Shown piece by piece: positions 26,057 to 34,758 of a DNA stretch of 64,000 nucleotides. The DNA lies in NCBI RefSeq assembly GCF_022678625.1, contig NZ_JALBYQ010000003.1, forward strand, positions 1 through 64,000. The letters are read 5' to 3'. The notes under the pieces are model-generated. The model was not told the origin of the DNA. It ran no database searches and saw only the letters and a program-made list of their open reading frames with translations. The DNA is from Aliiroseovarius subalbicans (GTDB taxonomy: Bacteria > Pseudomonadota > Alphaproteobacteria > Rhodobacterales > Rhodobacteraceae). The stretch's first letter is position 1. Every line of letters begins with the position of its first letter. Both the position numbers and the translations under genes were made by a program.

Positions 26057-27973
26057 TTGGCCCGCAAAACAACGGATACTGCAGCCCTGACACAGGCTGG
26101 CCTGAACCTGATTGGGCAGGCCCTGTCGATCTATGACAGCGACCTGAAACTGGTTGTCGGCAACCGGCAGTTCCAGGAAATGTTCGACCTGCCCGATCAG
26201 CTGTGTCGCGCCGGAGCTGATTTTGGCGATACGATTCGCGCGTTGGTGGACCGAGGCGAATACGGTGACGTTCTGGACACCGAAGGCTTCGTGCAATCGC
26301 GCGTGGAACAGGCGCAGGCGTTTGAGCCGCATTATCTGGAACGCACTCGTGCCAATGGCCGTGTCATCTCGATCGAAGGAAGTCCGCTGCCACAGGGCGG
26401 CTGGGTCACGGTCTATACCGACATCACGCCGATCAAGCGGCAAGAAGCGCTCTTGCGCGCCCGGTCCGAGGAATTGTCGGATCAGGTTCTGACCCATACC
26501 GAAGAACTGACCCAGACCAACCGCGCTTTGGGTGCCGCCAACGCACAGCTGGAAGAGGCCAAGCGTCAACTTACTGAGATGGAAAGCCGCACCCGCCTGA
26601 CCGCCGAAATGATGCCGGCCCATATCGCACGGATTGACCGGGAGCTCTACTACACCTTCTCGAACAGACGGCTGAGCACGATCCTGCCCGACCGCCCCGC
26701 TGACATTGTCGGCCTGCATGCCGCCGAGGCGCTGGGGGAGGAGGCCTATGACCGCATCCATCCCTATTTTGAGAAAGCCTTTCAAGGCGACGCGTCTGTG
26801 TTTGAATTCACCCACGAAGGGACGGGACGGCGCATGCGCGTGGCTCTGACCCCGGATGTCGACGGGGGTGACATCACCGGCGTTTATATCCTGTCGATGG
26901 ATGTGACCGAGGAAACCCAGGCCCGCGCCGCCCTGAACCAGACCCGCAAACGTGAACTGGCCGCACAGATGACCAGCGGCATGGCGCATGATTTCTCCAA
27001 CCTGCTGACCATCATCATGGGGTTGCAAAGCCGCCTGGCCGGAATGGACCTGCCGCCTGACGCGCAGGAGCTTGTCACCGCCACAACTGGCGCCGCGCGC
27101 AGGGGTGGCACGCTGCTGGACCGGCTTGCCTCGATCTCGGGCCACCGCGACATGCGGCTTGAGGCGACCGATGTCGGGACGCTGCTCCGAACGCTTGAAA
27201 CGCTGGCCACGCCGACCTTGCCCGATGACGTCGCGCTGGACATTCGTATCACCGGCCTGCCCGACCCGGTGCTGATCGACCCCGGATCGGTGCAGGACGC
27301 GCTTTTGAACCTGATCCTGAACGCCACCCACGCGATCGGCGCGGGGCCGGGCACGATCTTTCTGACCGCGCGGGCCATCCGCGAAACCTGGCTTGAGCTG
27401 CGCGTGACGGACACCGGTCCCGGCTTCGACCCCCAGGCGCTGGAACATGCGATGGACCCGTTCTTCACCACCAAAGGCGGCGAAGGCTCGGGCCTGGGGC
27501 TGGCGATGGTCTATGACCAGACCACGCTGGCGGGCGGGCAGGTCAAACTGTTCAACGGCGACTGCGGTGGCGCGGTCGTGTCGATCCGCCTGCCCCTGCG
27601 CATCGCCAGCGCACCCGCCGCGCCGCGCCTTGTGCTGTTGATCGAGGACAACCCGGACATCCGCATGTCCGTGCGCGAAATGCTGACCGATATGGGCCAC
27701 CAGGTCATTGAAGCCGCCAGCGCCGAAGAGGCCGAGGGGCTGATCGGGCTGGACGGTCTTGGTATGGTCCTGTCCGACATCGTGCTGGAAGGCAGTGAGA
27801 CCGGGCCGGAATTCCTGGCCCGCCATGCGCGCGACCTGAGCGTACCTGCATTCCTGATGACATCCCTGCCCTCGACCGATCCGCGCCGCAACACCGCGAG
27901 TTTTCCGGTCCTGAGCAAACCCTTCACCCAGGCCGAACTATCCGCCTTCCTGTCGAAAGAGGTGCTTGCATGA
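26057..27973 (+). CDS. PAS-containing hybrid sensor histidine kinase
   Basis: This 638-residue cytosolic kinase has no membrane segment. Two PAS-like regions (about residues 10-130 and 190-295) with a coiled coil between them precede the phosphoacceptor motif MAHDFSNLL with His311, the ATPase N-box NLILNATHAI and G-boxes DTGPGFD and GSGLGLAM. A C-terminal receiver domain has the acceptor Asp574 and the lysine motif SKPF. The start is a TTG at 26057 with AAGGAGG at ideal spacing. It diverges from the acyl-CoA ligase/ABC operon and overlaps the response regulator gene by 4 bp. Confidence 0.9.
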   Translation: MARKTTDTAALTQAGLNLIGQALSIYDSDLKLVVGNRQFQEMFDLPDQLCRAGADFGDTIRALVDRGEYGDVLDTEGFVQSRVEQAQAFEPHYLERTRANGRVISIEGSPLPQGGWVTVYTDITPIKRQEALLRARSEELSDQVLTHTEELTQTNRALGAANAQLEEAKRQLTEMESRTRLTAEMMPAHIARIDRELYYTFSNRRLSTILPDRPADIVGLHAAEALGEEAYDRIHPYFEKAFQGDASVFEFTHEGTGRRMRVALTPDVDGGDITGVYILSMDVTEETQARAALNQTRKRELAAQMTSGMAHDFSNLLTIIMGLQSRLAGMDLPPDAQELVTATTGAARRGGTLLDRLASISGHRDMRLEATDVGTLLRTLETLATPTLPDDVALDIRITGLPDPVLIDPGSVQDALLNLILNATHAIGAGPGTIFLTARAIRETWLELRVTDTGPGFDPQALEHAMDPFFTTKGGEGSGLGLAMVYDQTTLAGGQVKLFNGDCGGAVVSIRLPLRIASAPAAPRLVLLIEDNPDIRMSVREMLTDMGHQVIEAASAEEAEGLIGLDGLGMVLSDIVLEGSETGPEFLARHARDLSVPAFLMTSLPSTDPRRNTASFPVLSKPFTQAELSAFLSKEVLA

Positions 27974-28671
27974 CCCAACCGATGGTTGCCATTCTGGACG
28001 ACGAGCCCGAAATCCGCCGGATGCTGTCCCACGCTCTGGAGGAGGCCGGGTTTCGCACCGCCACCTTTTCACGTGCCACGGAATTTGAGGCCGCACTGAA
28101 GAGAACCGCGCCCGATGTCTGCCTTGTCGACCTGGGCCTGCCGGATCGCGACGGGCTGACGCTGGTGCACCGGCTGGCGCTGGAAAGCGGCGCCTCGATC
28201 ATCATCATCTCGGGCCGCGCGCAGGTGCAGGACCGGGTAACGGGGCTGGAACTGGGGGCTGACGATTACATCATCAAACCGTTCGAACCCGCCGAGGTCG
28301 TCGCCCGCGTCCGCGCCCGCCTGCGACAGGCCAAACCGGGTGGCCCCGCCTCCAACACCGCGCATTTCGCGGGCTGGATCGCCCATTTCGACCGCTATGT
28401 GTTGGAGGATGACACCGGCGCAGAAACCGCGTTCTCCCACGCCGAGGGCGAGGTACTGCGCCTGTTCCTCGACGCCCCCAAGCGCCTGATATCAAGGGCT
28501 CAAATGCAGGAAACCCTTGGCGGCGTCGCTGGCGAAAGCTTCGACCGCGCCATGGACGTCCGCATCTCACGCCTGCGCACCAAACTGCGCGAAGACCCCA
28601 AAAACCCCCGCCTGATAAAGACGATCTATGGCGCTGGGTATATCTTCCTCGGGGATGTGCGTTGGGGGTGA
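27970..28671 (+). CDS. OmpR-family response regulator
   Basis: This 233-residue regulator has a receiver domain with acidic pair DDE near residue 10, phospho-acceptor Asp54 (LVDLGLP) and lysine in IIKPFEP. A winged-helix DNA-binding domain follows, ending in the family motif GAGYIFLGD. Its ATG overlaps the stop of the histidine kinase by 4 bp, so the two form a cognate pair. The close divergent operon is an obvious candidate target, but no binding site could be assigned. Confidence 0.93.
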   Translation: MTQPMVAILDDEPEIRRMLSHALEEAGFRTATFSRATEFEAALKRTAPDVCLVDLGLPDRDGLTLVHRLALESGASIIIISGRAQVQDRVTGLELGADDYIIKPFEPAEVVARVRARLRQAKPGGPASNTAHFAGWIAHFDRYVLEDDTGAETAFSHAEGEVLRLFLDAPKRLISRAQMQETLGGVAGESFDRAMDVRISRLRTKLREDPKNPRLIKTIYGAGYIFLGDVRWG

Positions 28672-28705
28672 GTGGGTCGCTGTGTCCGGCCCGCCGGCCC
28701 GCCTT

Positions 28706-29530
28706 CTAGCGGGTCTTGTCGTGCGCGTTCGACAGGAATGTGTCGACTGCGGTGCGCAGCGGGGATTCGGGCCGTTCCAGGTCGGACAACAGATCCTCGT
28801 GATAGGCATCCTCGACGACAAGAATGTCCACGGCTATCCCTGCCGCAACTGCCGATGCCGCCACCGCTTCAAGGTTGCTTTTGTCGACGAAAAGGTCGTG
28901 CGTCCCCCGGATCAAGAGCATCGGGGGATCAGCGGCATCGACGAAATCGGCAACGGGCCAGGCGGGCTTGGTCCCGTCCGGAAAAACCTCGGGGCAGGTT
29001 TCCCCTGCACACAGGCCACCATGATAGGGGCCCGCCAGGCCGACGAAGCCCCTGATTGCGCCTGGCGGCGTGCTCACGGCCTCAAGATACCGCCTGTCAT
29101 AGGCCACGAGCGCGGCGATATAGGCGCCGGCGGACCACCCTCCCAGGACGACAGGGCGCGACCGCCCTTCTGCAGTGCGCAGATTTCGCCAGGCATGGGA
29201 AACGGCCAAGGCCGCGTCCTGGACGAAGCCCGGAAAGGCGGTGTTCGGATACAACCGATAGTTCGGCGCAACGACGATCATGCCATCCCCGGCTAGCGAT
29301 TTCGCGGCCCGGCGGAGATCCGATTTGTCACCATGCGAAAACCCTCCGCCATGAAAGAGCACGAAAACGGGCGTGTCCGGCTGCGTGACTGCGGGGGAGT
29401 AGATGTCCAACACATGCCTTGGCAGCAGGCCGAATGAAACGTCCCTTTCGACCGATATCGTGGCGCCGTCAGCGAACGCCCCGCCACACAGCAGCAGAAC
29501 GCCCAGACGTATGACCTGTTTCAGCACCAT
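28706..29530 (-). CDS. Secreted alpha/beta hydrolase (esterase/lipase type)
   Basis: This 274-residue enzyme of the carboxylesterase/kynurenine-formamidase-like group has an N-terminal signal peptide (hydrophobic stretch then AFADGA). It carries the oxyanion motif FHGGGF, the nucleophile elbow GWSAG, an acidic residue in GTHDLFVD and the histidine in AYHEDLL, so the catalytic triad appears complete. The start at 29530 gives a proper signal peptide; an upstream start would add 33 polar residues. It converges with the response regulator gene. The substrate is unknown. Confidence 0.84.
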   Translation of the reverse strand: MVLKQVIRLGVLLLCGGAFADGATISVERDVSFGLLPRHVLDIYSPAVTQPDTPVFVLFHGGGFSHGDKSDLRRAAKSLAGDGMIVVAPNYRLYPNTAFPGFVQDAALAVSHAWRNLRTAEGRSRPVVLGGWSAGAYIAALVAYDRRYLEAVSTPPGAIRGFVGLAGPYHGGLCAGETCPEVFPDGTKPAWPVADFVDAADPPMLLIRGTHDLFVDKSNLEAVAASAVAAGIAVDILVVEDAYHEDLLSDLERPESPLRTAVDTFLSNAHDKTR

Positions 29531-29716
29531 TGCCCCACGGTATTCACCCCTTTCGTAAGGGGCCATGATGCAGGTCAAACGGCCAGTTTCCCGCAGCCTC
29601 GGATGACCGTGCGGGAACCCTCCTGACACATCCTGTCACCAGTCGCGCCGGGTGGTCTGGCGGCAGGGCGTTGCGGGCTCTATGCAAACCGCAGCACAAA
29701 CACACGAGGGATCCCC

Positions 29717-30073
29717 ATGAGAATGAATTATTTCGTCGTCGGCACCAACGACATGACCGCCGCCACCAAGTTCTATGATGCACTGTTCGAGGGACAGGGG
29801 CTTACTCAGATCCCCGCCTCCGAGCGCATGACCTATTGGATGGGCGACGACTTCGCCTTCGCCGTCGCGATCCCCTTCGACGAAGCCCCCGCCACGATCG
29901 GAAACGGCACGATGGTCGGGTTCAGTTTCGGGTCGGCGGACGAGGTCACCCGCCTTCACGCGAAGGCGCTGGAGCTGGGCGGCACGTCCGAGGGCGAACC
30001 GGGCCAGCGTGGGCCCATGTTCTCGGCCTATCTGCGCGACCTCGACGGTAACAAGATCTGCCTGTCCGATTAG
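29717..30073 (+). CDS. VOC (glyoxalase-fold) family protein
   Basis: This 118-residue protein of the vicinal oxygen chelate superfamily has the paired beta-alpha-beta-beta-beta modules typical of glyoxalase and bleomycin-resistance folds. It opens with MNYFVVGTNDMTAATKFYDA and ends with LRDLDGNKICL. The conserved metal residues of true glyoxalase I are only partly present, so it may bind a ligand rather than act as a lyase. GAGGG lies before the ATG. It stands alone, convergent with the formate dehydrogenase gene. Confidence 0.86.
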   Translation: MRMNYFVVGTNDMTAATKFYDALFEGQGLTQIPASERMTYWMGDDFAFAVAIPFDEAPATIGNGTMVGFSFGSADEVTRLHAKALELGGTSEGEPGQRGPMFSAYLRDLDGNKICLSD

Positions 30074-30085
30074 GGGAGGCATCGT

Positions 30086-32845
30086 CTACTCCGCCGCCAC
30101 CTCTTCCACCTTCTCGACCCGCACGGCGGCAAACTTCATCTCGGCGATCTTGCCATAGGGGTCCAGCGCTGGGTTGGTCAGGATGTTGGCGGCGGCCTCG
30201 ACATAGGCGAAGGGCAGGAACACCATGTCCTCGGCAATCGCTGAATCCGCGCGGGCCATCACCGTGATCGTGCCGCGCCGAGTGGTCAGGCGCACATCGC
30301 CGCCAGGCTCTACCCCCATCGCGCGCAGGGTCTTCGGGTTGATCGAACAATTCGCCTCGGGCTCAATCGCATCCAGGACCGTGGCGCGGCGGGTCATCGA
30401 CCCGGTGTGCCAGTGTTCCAACTGCCGACCGGTGGTCAGAACCATCGGATAGTCCGCATCCGGTTCCTCGGCCGGCGGCAGGATCGAGGCCGGGGTGAAT
30501 CGCGCCCGCCCGCCTTCGCGCGGGAACCCGTCGCCGAACACGACCGCCTGGCCCGGGTCTTCGGGCGACAGCGACGGATAGGTCACGGCGTTCTGCGCCT
30601 CCAACCGATCCCAGGTGATGTTGTTCAGCGACGGCATGAGCTGCTCCATCTCCGCAAACACCTGGCTGGGGTGTGTTTCCCCCCAGTCCAGCCCCAGTCG
30701 CTTGGCCAGCTCGATGGTGATCCACCAATCTTCGCGCGCCTCGCCCGGCGGTGGCACGGCGGGGCGGCCCATCTGGACCTGGCGGTTGGTGTTCGACACC
30801 GTCCCGGTCTTCTCCGCGAAGGCGGCCGCGGGTAGGACCACGTCGGCATAGCTTGCGGTTTCGGTCAGGAAGATGTCCTGGCTGACCAGGAATTCCATCC
30901 GCTCCAGCGCCTCGCGCACATGGGTCACGTCCGGGTCGGACATGGCCGGGTTTTCGCCCAGGATATACATGCCCTTGATGCGACGATCATGCACCGCATC
31001 CATGATCTCGACCACTGTCAGGCCGGGATTGGCGTTCAGATTGTCCGCCCCCCAGACCGTGCCGAACCGGGCCAGAACCTCAGGGTCCTTCACCGACTTG
31101 TAGTCTGGCAGAAACATCGGGATCAGCCCGGCATCCGAGGCGCCCTGCACGTTGTTCTGTCCCCGCAGCGGGTGCAGCCCGGTGCCCGGTCGGCCCACGT
31201 TGCCAGTCATCAGGGCCAGCGAGATCAGACAGCGCGAATTGTCGGTGCCGTGGGTGTGCTGGCTGACCCCCATGCCCCAGAAAATCATGCCGGCCTTGGC
31301 GGTGGCAAAGTCGCGCGCCACGGCACGCAGGGTCTCGGCATCCACGCCGCAGATCGGCGCCATCTCCTCGGGGCTGAACGCCTTGAGGTGGTCGCGCATC
31401 GCGTCCCAATTCTCGGTATGCGCGGCGATATAGGCGTCGTCCTGCAAACCTTCTTCGGCAATCACATGCATGATCGCGTTCAGCATCGACACATCCGCGC
31501 CGGGGCGGAATTGCAGCCGGTGCGTCGCGAAACGTCCCATGCCCACGCCGCGCGGGTCCATCACGATCAGCTTGCCACCGCGCTTGGTGAACTGCTTGAA
31601 ATAGGTGGCCGCAACCGGGTGGTTTTCGATCGGGTTCGACCCGATCACGATCGCCACGTCGGCATTTTCGATCTGGTTGAACGTCGCCGTCACGGCGCCG
31701 GAGCCTACGTTCTCAAGCAGCGCTGACACCGATGAGGCATGGCACAGCCGGGTGCAGTGATCCACGTTGTTGTGGCCGAACCCCGTGCGGATCAGCTTCT
31801 GAAACAGGTAGGCCTCTTCGTTGGTGCATTTGGCGGATCCGAAACCGGCCACGGCTTCGCCCCCATGGGCATCGCGCAGCGCGGCCAGCCCGTTTGCGGC
31901 CACGTCCAGCGCCTCGTCCCACGACGCTTCGCGGAAATGGGTCAGCGGGTTCGCCGGATCAACGTTCAGCCCCTTGGGCGCGCCCTCGCGCCGGATCAGC
32001 GGTTTGGTCAGGCGGTGACCGTGGTTGATATAGTCAAACCCGAACCGCCCCTTCACGCACAAGCGGCCTTCGTTCGCCGGGCCGTTGATACCGTCGACCT
32101 GCACCACCTTGTCACCCTTGACCTTCAGGCTGACCTGGCAACCCACGCCGCAGAACGGGCAGACGCTTTCGACGTCGCGGTCATAATCCGCGCTGTCGTT
32201 GACAACTGTGGCGGGCAGAAGCGCCCCGGTCGGGCAGGCCTGAACGCATTCGCCGCAAGCCACGCAGGTCGAGGCCCCCATGTCGTCGCCCTGGTCGAAC
32301 ACCGGAAACGCGTCGTGACCGCGCCCGGCCATGCCGATCACGTCATTGACCTGAACTTCGCGGCAGGCGCGGACGCACAGGTTGCATTGAATGCAGGCAT
32401 CCAGGTTCACGCGCATCGCGACGTGGCTGTCATCGAGCAGCGGAATGCGACCGTCTTCCAGCTTCGGAAAGCGGCTTTGCTCAACCCCCTGTACAGCGGC
32501 CATGTCCCAGAAATGGCTCGACGCATCATGCGCCGCGTCTTGCGGCGGCTGGTCGGCGACCAAAAGCTCCATCACCATCTTGCGCGCGGTCTTGGCGCGG
32601 GCATTGTCCGACGCGACGACCATGCCCTCGGACGGCGCACGAACACAGGATGCGGCCAGCGTGCGCTCGCCCTCAATTTCGACCATACAGGCGCGGCAGT
32701 TTCCGTCGGATCGATATCCGACCTGATCCTTGTGGCACAGATGCGGAATGGTCGTGCCTTCGCGCTTGGCGACTTCCCAGATGGTTTCGCCAACCTCAGC
32801 CAGAACCTCGGACCCGTCCAGGGTGAATGTGATCTTGTCCGCCAT
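30086..32845 (-). CDS. Formate dehydrogenase alpha subunit (molybdopterin, NAD-linked type)
   Basis: This 919-residue enzyme oxidises formate to CO2 at a bis-MGD molybdenum (or tungsten) site. In order it shows an N-terminal 2Fe-2S domain (Cys37 to Cys67), two ferredoxin-like 4Fe-4S sites (CIQCNLCVRAC at 151; CVACGECVQACP at 194), the CPFCGVGC cluster at 229-236, and the active site RLCHASS with Cys368 where other formate dehydrogenases use selenocysteine. It matches the FdsA/FdhA alpha subunit of soluble NAD-dependent enzymes. No beta or gamma subunit, fdhD or cofactor gene is adjacent, which is unusual. Confidence 0.92.
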   Translation of the reverse strand: MADKITFTLDGSEVLAEVGETIWEVAKREGTTIPHLCHKDQVGYRSDGNCRACMVEIEGERTLAASCVRAPSEGMVVASDNARAKTARKMVMELLVADQPPQDAAHDASSHFWDMAAVQGVEQSRFPKLEDGRIPLLDDSHVAMRVNLDACIQCNLCVRACREVQVNDVIGMAGRGHDAFPVFDQGDDMGASTCVACGECVQACPTGALLPATVVNDSADYDRDVESVCPFCGVGCQVSLKVKGDKVVQVDGINGPANEGRLCVKGRFGFDYINHGHRLTKPLIRREGAPKGLNVDPANPLTHFREASWDEALDVAANGLAALRDAHGGEAVAGFGSAKCTNEEAYLFQKLIRTGFGHNNVDHCTRLCHASSVSALLENVGSGAVTATFNQIENADVAIVIGSNPIENHPVAATYFKQFTKRGGKLIVMDPRGVGMGRFATHRLQFRPGADVSMLNAIMHVIAEEGLQDDAYIAAHTENWDAMRDHLKAFSPEEMAPICGVDAETLRAVARDFATAKAGMIFWGMGVSQHTHGTDNSRCLISLALMTGNVGRPGTGLHPLRGQNNVQGASDAGLIPMFLPDYKSVKDPEVLARFGTVWGADNLNANPGLTVVEIMDAVHDRRIKGMYILGENPAMSDPDVTHVREALERMEFLVSQDIFLTETASYADVVLPAAAFAEKTGTVSNTNRQVQMGRPAVPPPGEAREDWWITIELAKRLGLDWGETHPSQVFAEMEQLMPSLNNITWDRLEAQNAVTYPSLSPEDPGQAVVFGDGFPREGGRARFTPASILPPAEEPDADYPMVLTTGRQLEHWHTGSMTRRATVLDAIEPEANCSINPKTLRAMGVEPGGDVRLTTRRGTITVMARADSAIAEDMVFLPFAYVEAAANILTNPALDPYGKIAEMKFAAVRVEKVEEVAAE

Positions 32846-32951
32846 GAAAGCCTCCGCGCTATCCGACCAATATACACCACGCCGCCCACCGGGTCAGTCC
32901 TTCAATCCCGACAACACACGCCTCGTTTGCGCCAGCACACCGGCCCCACCC

Positions 32952-32983
32952 TTTTTCTTGCCAAAAATATCCCCGCCGGAGGC
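32952..32983. repeat. Copy of a suspected Rhodobacteraceae dispersed intergenic repeat
   Basis: The stretch contains GCCTCCGGCGGGGATATTTT (minus-strand reading), a short sequence I recall as very common between genes in this family. Only one copy was noticed in the window. It lies in the divergent gap between the formate dehydrogenase and histidine phosphatase genes. Confidence 0.4.
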
Positions 32984-33046
32984 ATCCCGCCCTTTCCCCC
33001 CACCCAGCGCTCGCCTACCAATACACCCAGCATAAGGAACCCGCGC

Positions 33047-33697
33047 ATGTCCCAGATCACCCTGATCCGCCACGGTCAGGCCAACACAACTGCCACGGAT
33101 GAGCAAAGCTATGACAACCTGTCCGACCTGGGTAGGCAGCAGACGCGTTGGCTGGGCGAATACATGCGCGCGCATGGGGAAGAGTTCGACCGCGTTTATG
33201 CCGGGTCTCTGAACCGCCAACAACAATCGGCTCAGGAATGGGGCGCAGCCGAAATCATCACCGATGAGCGGCTGAACGAATTCTCCTTTTATGAGATCTC
33301 GAACGCGATGCACGCGGCCTTCGACCTGCCTCGTCCGACCACGCGTGAAGAATTTATCGCCCACATGCCACTGGTTTTCTCGGCCTGGCAAGATGGCCAT
33401 CTGGTGGGAGATTTCGAAAGCTTTCACAGCTTTCAGTCCCGTGTTGACGACGCGTTGCACGACATTGCCGCGGGCGACGGTCGTGCCGCCGTGTTCACTT
33501 CGGGCGGGATCATCGGCATGGCGGTGCGGGTGACGATGGGGTTGGACACCGGGACCTTCACCCGGCTGATGCTGTCGATCCTGAACTCGTCCGTGCATCG
33601 CATTCATCCGGTCGGGGCGGGCTTGACGCTGACCCAATTCAACGCCATCCCTCATCTTGAAGCCCGTGATCGCCATCACGCGCAGACCTATATCTAA
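33047..33697 (+). CDS. Histidine phosphatase family protein
   Basis: This 216-residue member of the phosphoglycerate-mutase-like (branch 1) superfamily opens with the catalytic motif LIRHGQAN (phospho-histidine) and has TSGGIIGMAV as the second part of the site. The second conserved histidine of the family would be expected after SSVHRI. The start at 33047 follows AAGGA. It is followed after 10 bp by the first saccharopine dehydrogenase gene, so the three genes probably form one transcript. The substrate is not deducible. Confidence 0.87.
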   Translation: MSQITLIRHGQANTTATDEQSYDNLSDLGRQQTRWLGEYMRAHGEEFDRVYAGSLNRQQQSAQEWGAAEIITDERLNEFSFYEISNAMHAAFDLPRPTTREEFIAHMPLVFSAWQDGHLVGDFESFHSFQSRVDDALHDIAAGDGRAAVFTSGGIIGMAVRVTMGLDTGTFTRLMLSILNSSVHRIHPVGAGLTLTQFNAIPHLEARDRHHAQTYI

Positions 33698-33707
33698 GAG
33701 GCACGCC

Positions 33708-34757
33708 ATGACACATCTGTGGGTTCGCGCCGAACAGCGCCTGAACGAAGACCGCGTGGGGCTGACACCGGACGGAGCACGCGCGCTGATCGACGCAGGG
33801 CTGCGCGTCACGGTCGAGGAAAGCAAAGTCCGCGCCATTCCGCTGCAAGGTTATATCGACGCGGGGTGCGAGATTGCGAAGGAAAACAGCTGGCCAACCG
33901 CGCCCGCCGACGCGATCATCTTCGGGCTGAAGGAATTGCCCGAGGACGGCACACCGCTGCCGCACAAACACATCATGTTTGGCCATGCCTTTAAGGGGCA
34001 GCATTCGGGGCGCGCGCTGCTTGAACGCTTCAAGGCCGGGGGCGGCATGCTCTATGATCTGGAATACCTGGTCGACCCGGATGGGCGCCGGGTCGCCGCC
34101 TTCGGGTACTGGGCCGGTTTCGCGGGGGCCGCTGTGACCCTGAAAACCTGGGCCGCACAGCAGCACAATGCCATCTGCCCGCCCGTCGGGGCCTACCCCG
34201 GCAAGGACGCGCTGATTGCCGAGCTGAAACAGGACGTCGCAGGGTTCGACACGCCCACGGCCATCGTCATCGGTGCGCTGGGCCGCGTTGGCACCGGGGC
34301 CTCGGATCTTCTGACCGAAATGGGCATCCCCGTAACCAAATGGGACATGGAGGAGACCGCCCACGGCGGCCCGTTCCCCGAAATCCTGAACCATGACCTG
34401 TTCATCAACTGCATCTTCGCGCGCCCTGGCACGCCCGTCTTCGTGCCGAAAACCGCGCTGGACATACCGCGCAAGCTGACCGCCATCGGCGACGTCGCCT
34501 GCGACCCCGACAGCGACTACAACCCAATCCCGGTCTACGACCGTGCGACCAGCTGGGAGGCGCCCGCCCTGCGCGTCGCGACCAACCCGGTGCTGGACGT
34601 GATGGCGATCGACAACCTGCCGTCGATGCTGCCGGTTGAAAGCTCAATCGACTATGCGGGCCAACTTCTGCCCTCGCTGGCCACCCTGACCGACCTGAAA
34701 TCGGGCGTCTGGGGCCGGGCCGAGGCCACGTTCAACACTCATATGAAGGATATCTGA
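33708..34757 (+). CDS. Saccharopine dehydrogenase (NAD+, L-lysine-forming type)
   Basis: This 349-residue protein matches the LYS1-type saccharopine dehydrogenase that interconverts saccharopine with lysine plus 2-oxoglutarate. The N-terminal domain starts LWVRAEQRLNEDRVGLTPD, resembling alanine dehydrogenase and transhydrogenase N-domains. A nucleotide-binding Rossmann segment AIVIGALGRVGTGA is present in the second half. The next gene, 1 bp downstream, encodes the second saccharopine enzyme, so together they form a lysine-degradation route to 2-aminoadipate semialdehyde. The ATG at 33708 follows GAGG. Confidence 0.9.
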   Translation: MTHLWVRAEQRLNEDRVGLTPDGARALIDAGLRVTVEESKVRAIPLQGYIDAGCEIAKENSWPTAPADAIIFGLKELPEDGTPLPHKHIMFGHAFKGQHSGRALLERFKAGGGMLYDLEYLVDPDGRRVAAFGYWAGFAGAAVTLKTWAAQQHNAICPPVGAYPGKDALIAELKQDVAGFDTPTAIVIGALGRVGTGASDLLTEMGIPVTKWDMEETAHGGPFPEILNHDLFINCIFARPGTPVFVPKTALDIPRKLTAIGDVACDPDSDYNPIPVYDRATSWEAPALRVATNPVLDVMAIDNLPSMLPVESSIDYAGQLLPSLATLTDLKSGVWGRAEATFNTHMKDI

Positions 34758-34758
34758 C

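Noticed and set aside
25955-27826. 623-codon open frame antisense to the histidine kinase
   Set aside because: Shadow of a GC-rich gene; rich in Gln, His, Arg and Gly without any recognisable motif.
31739-33046. Long upstream extension of the histidine phosphatase frame
   Set aside because: It overlaps the formate dehydrogenase gene antisense; the ATG at 33047 has AAGGA and gives the normal N-terminus.
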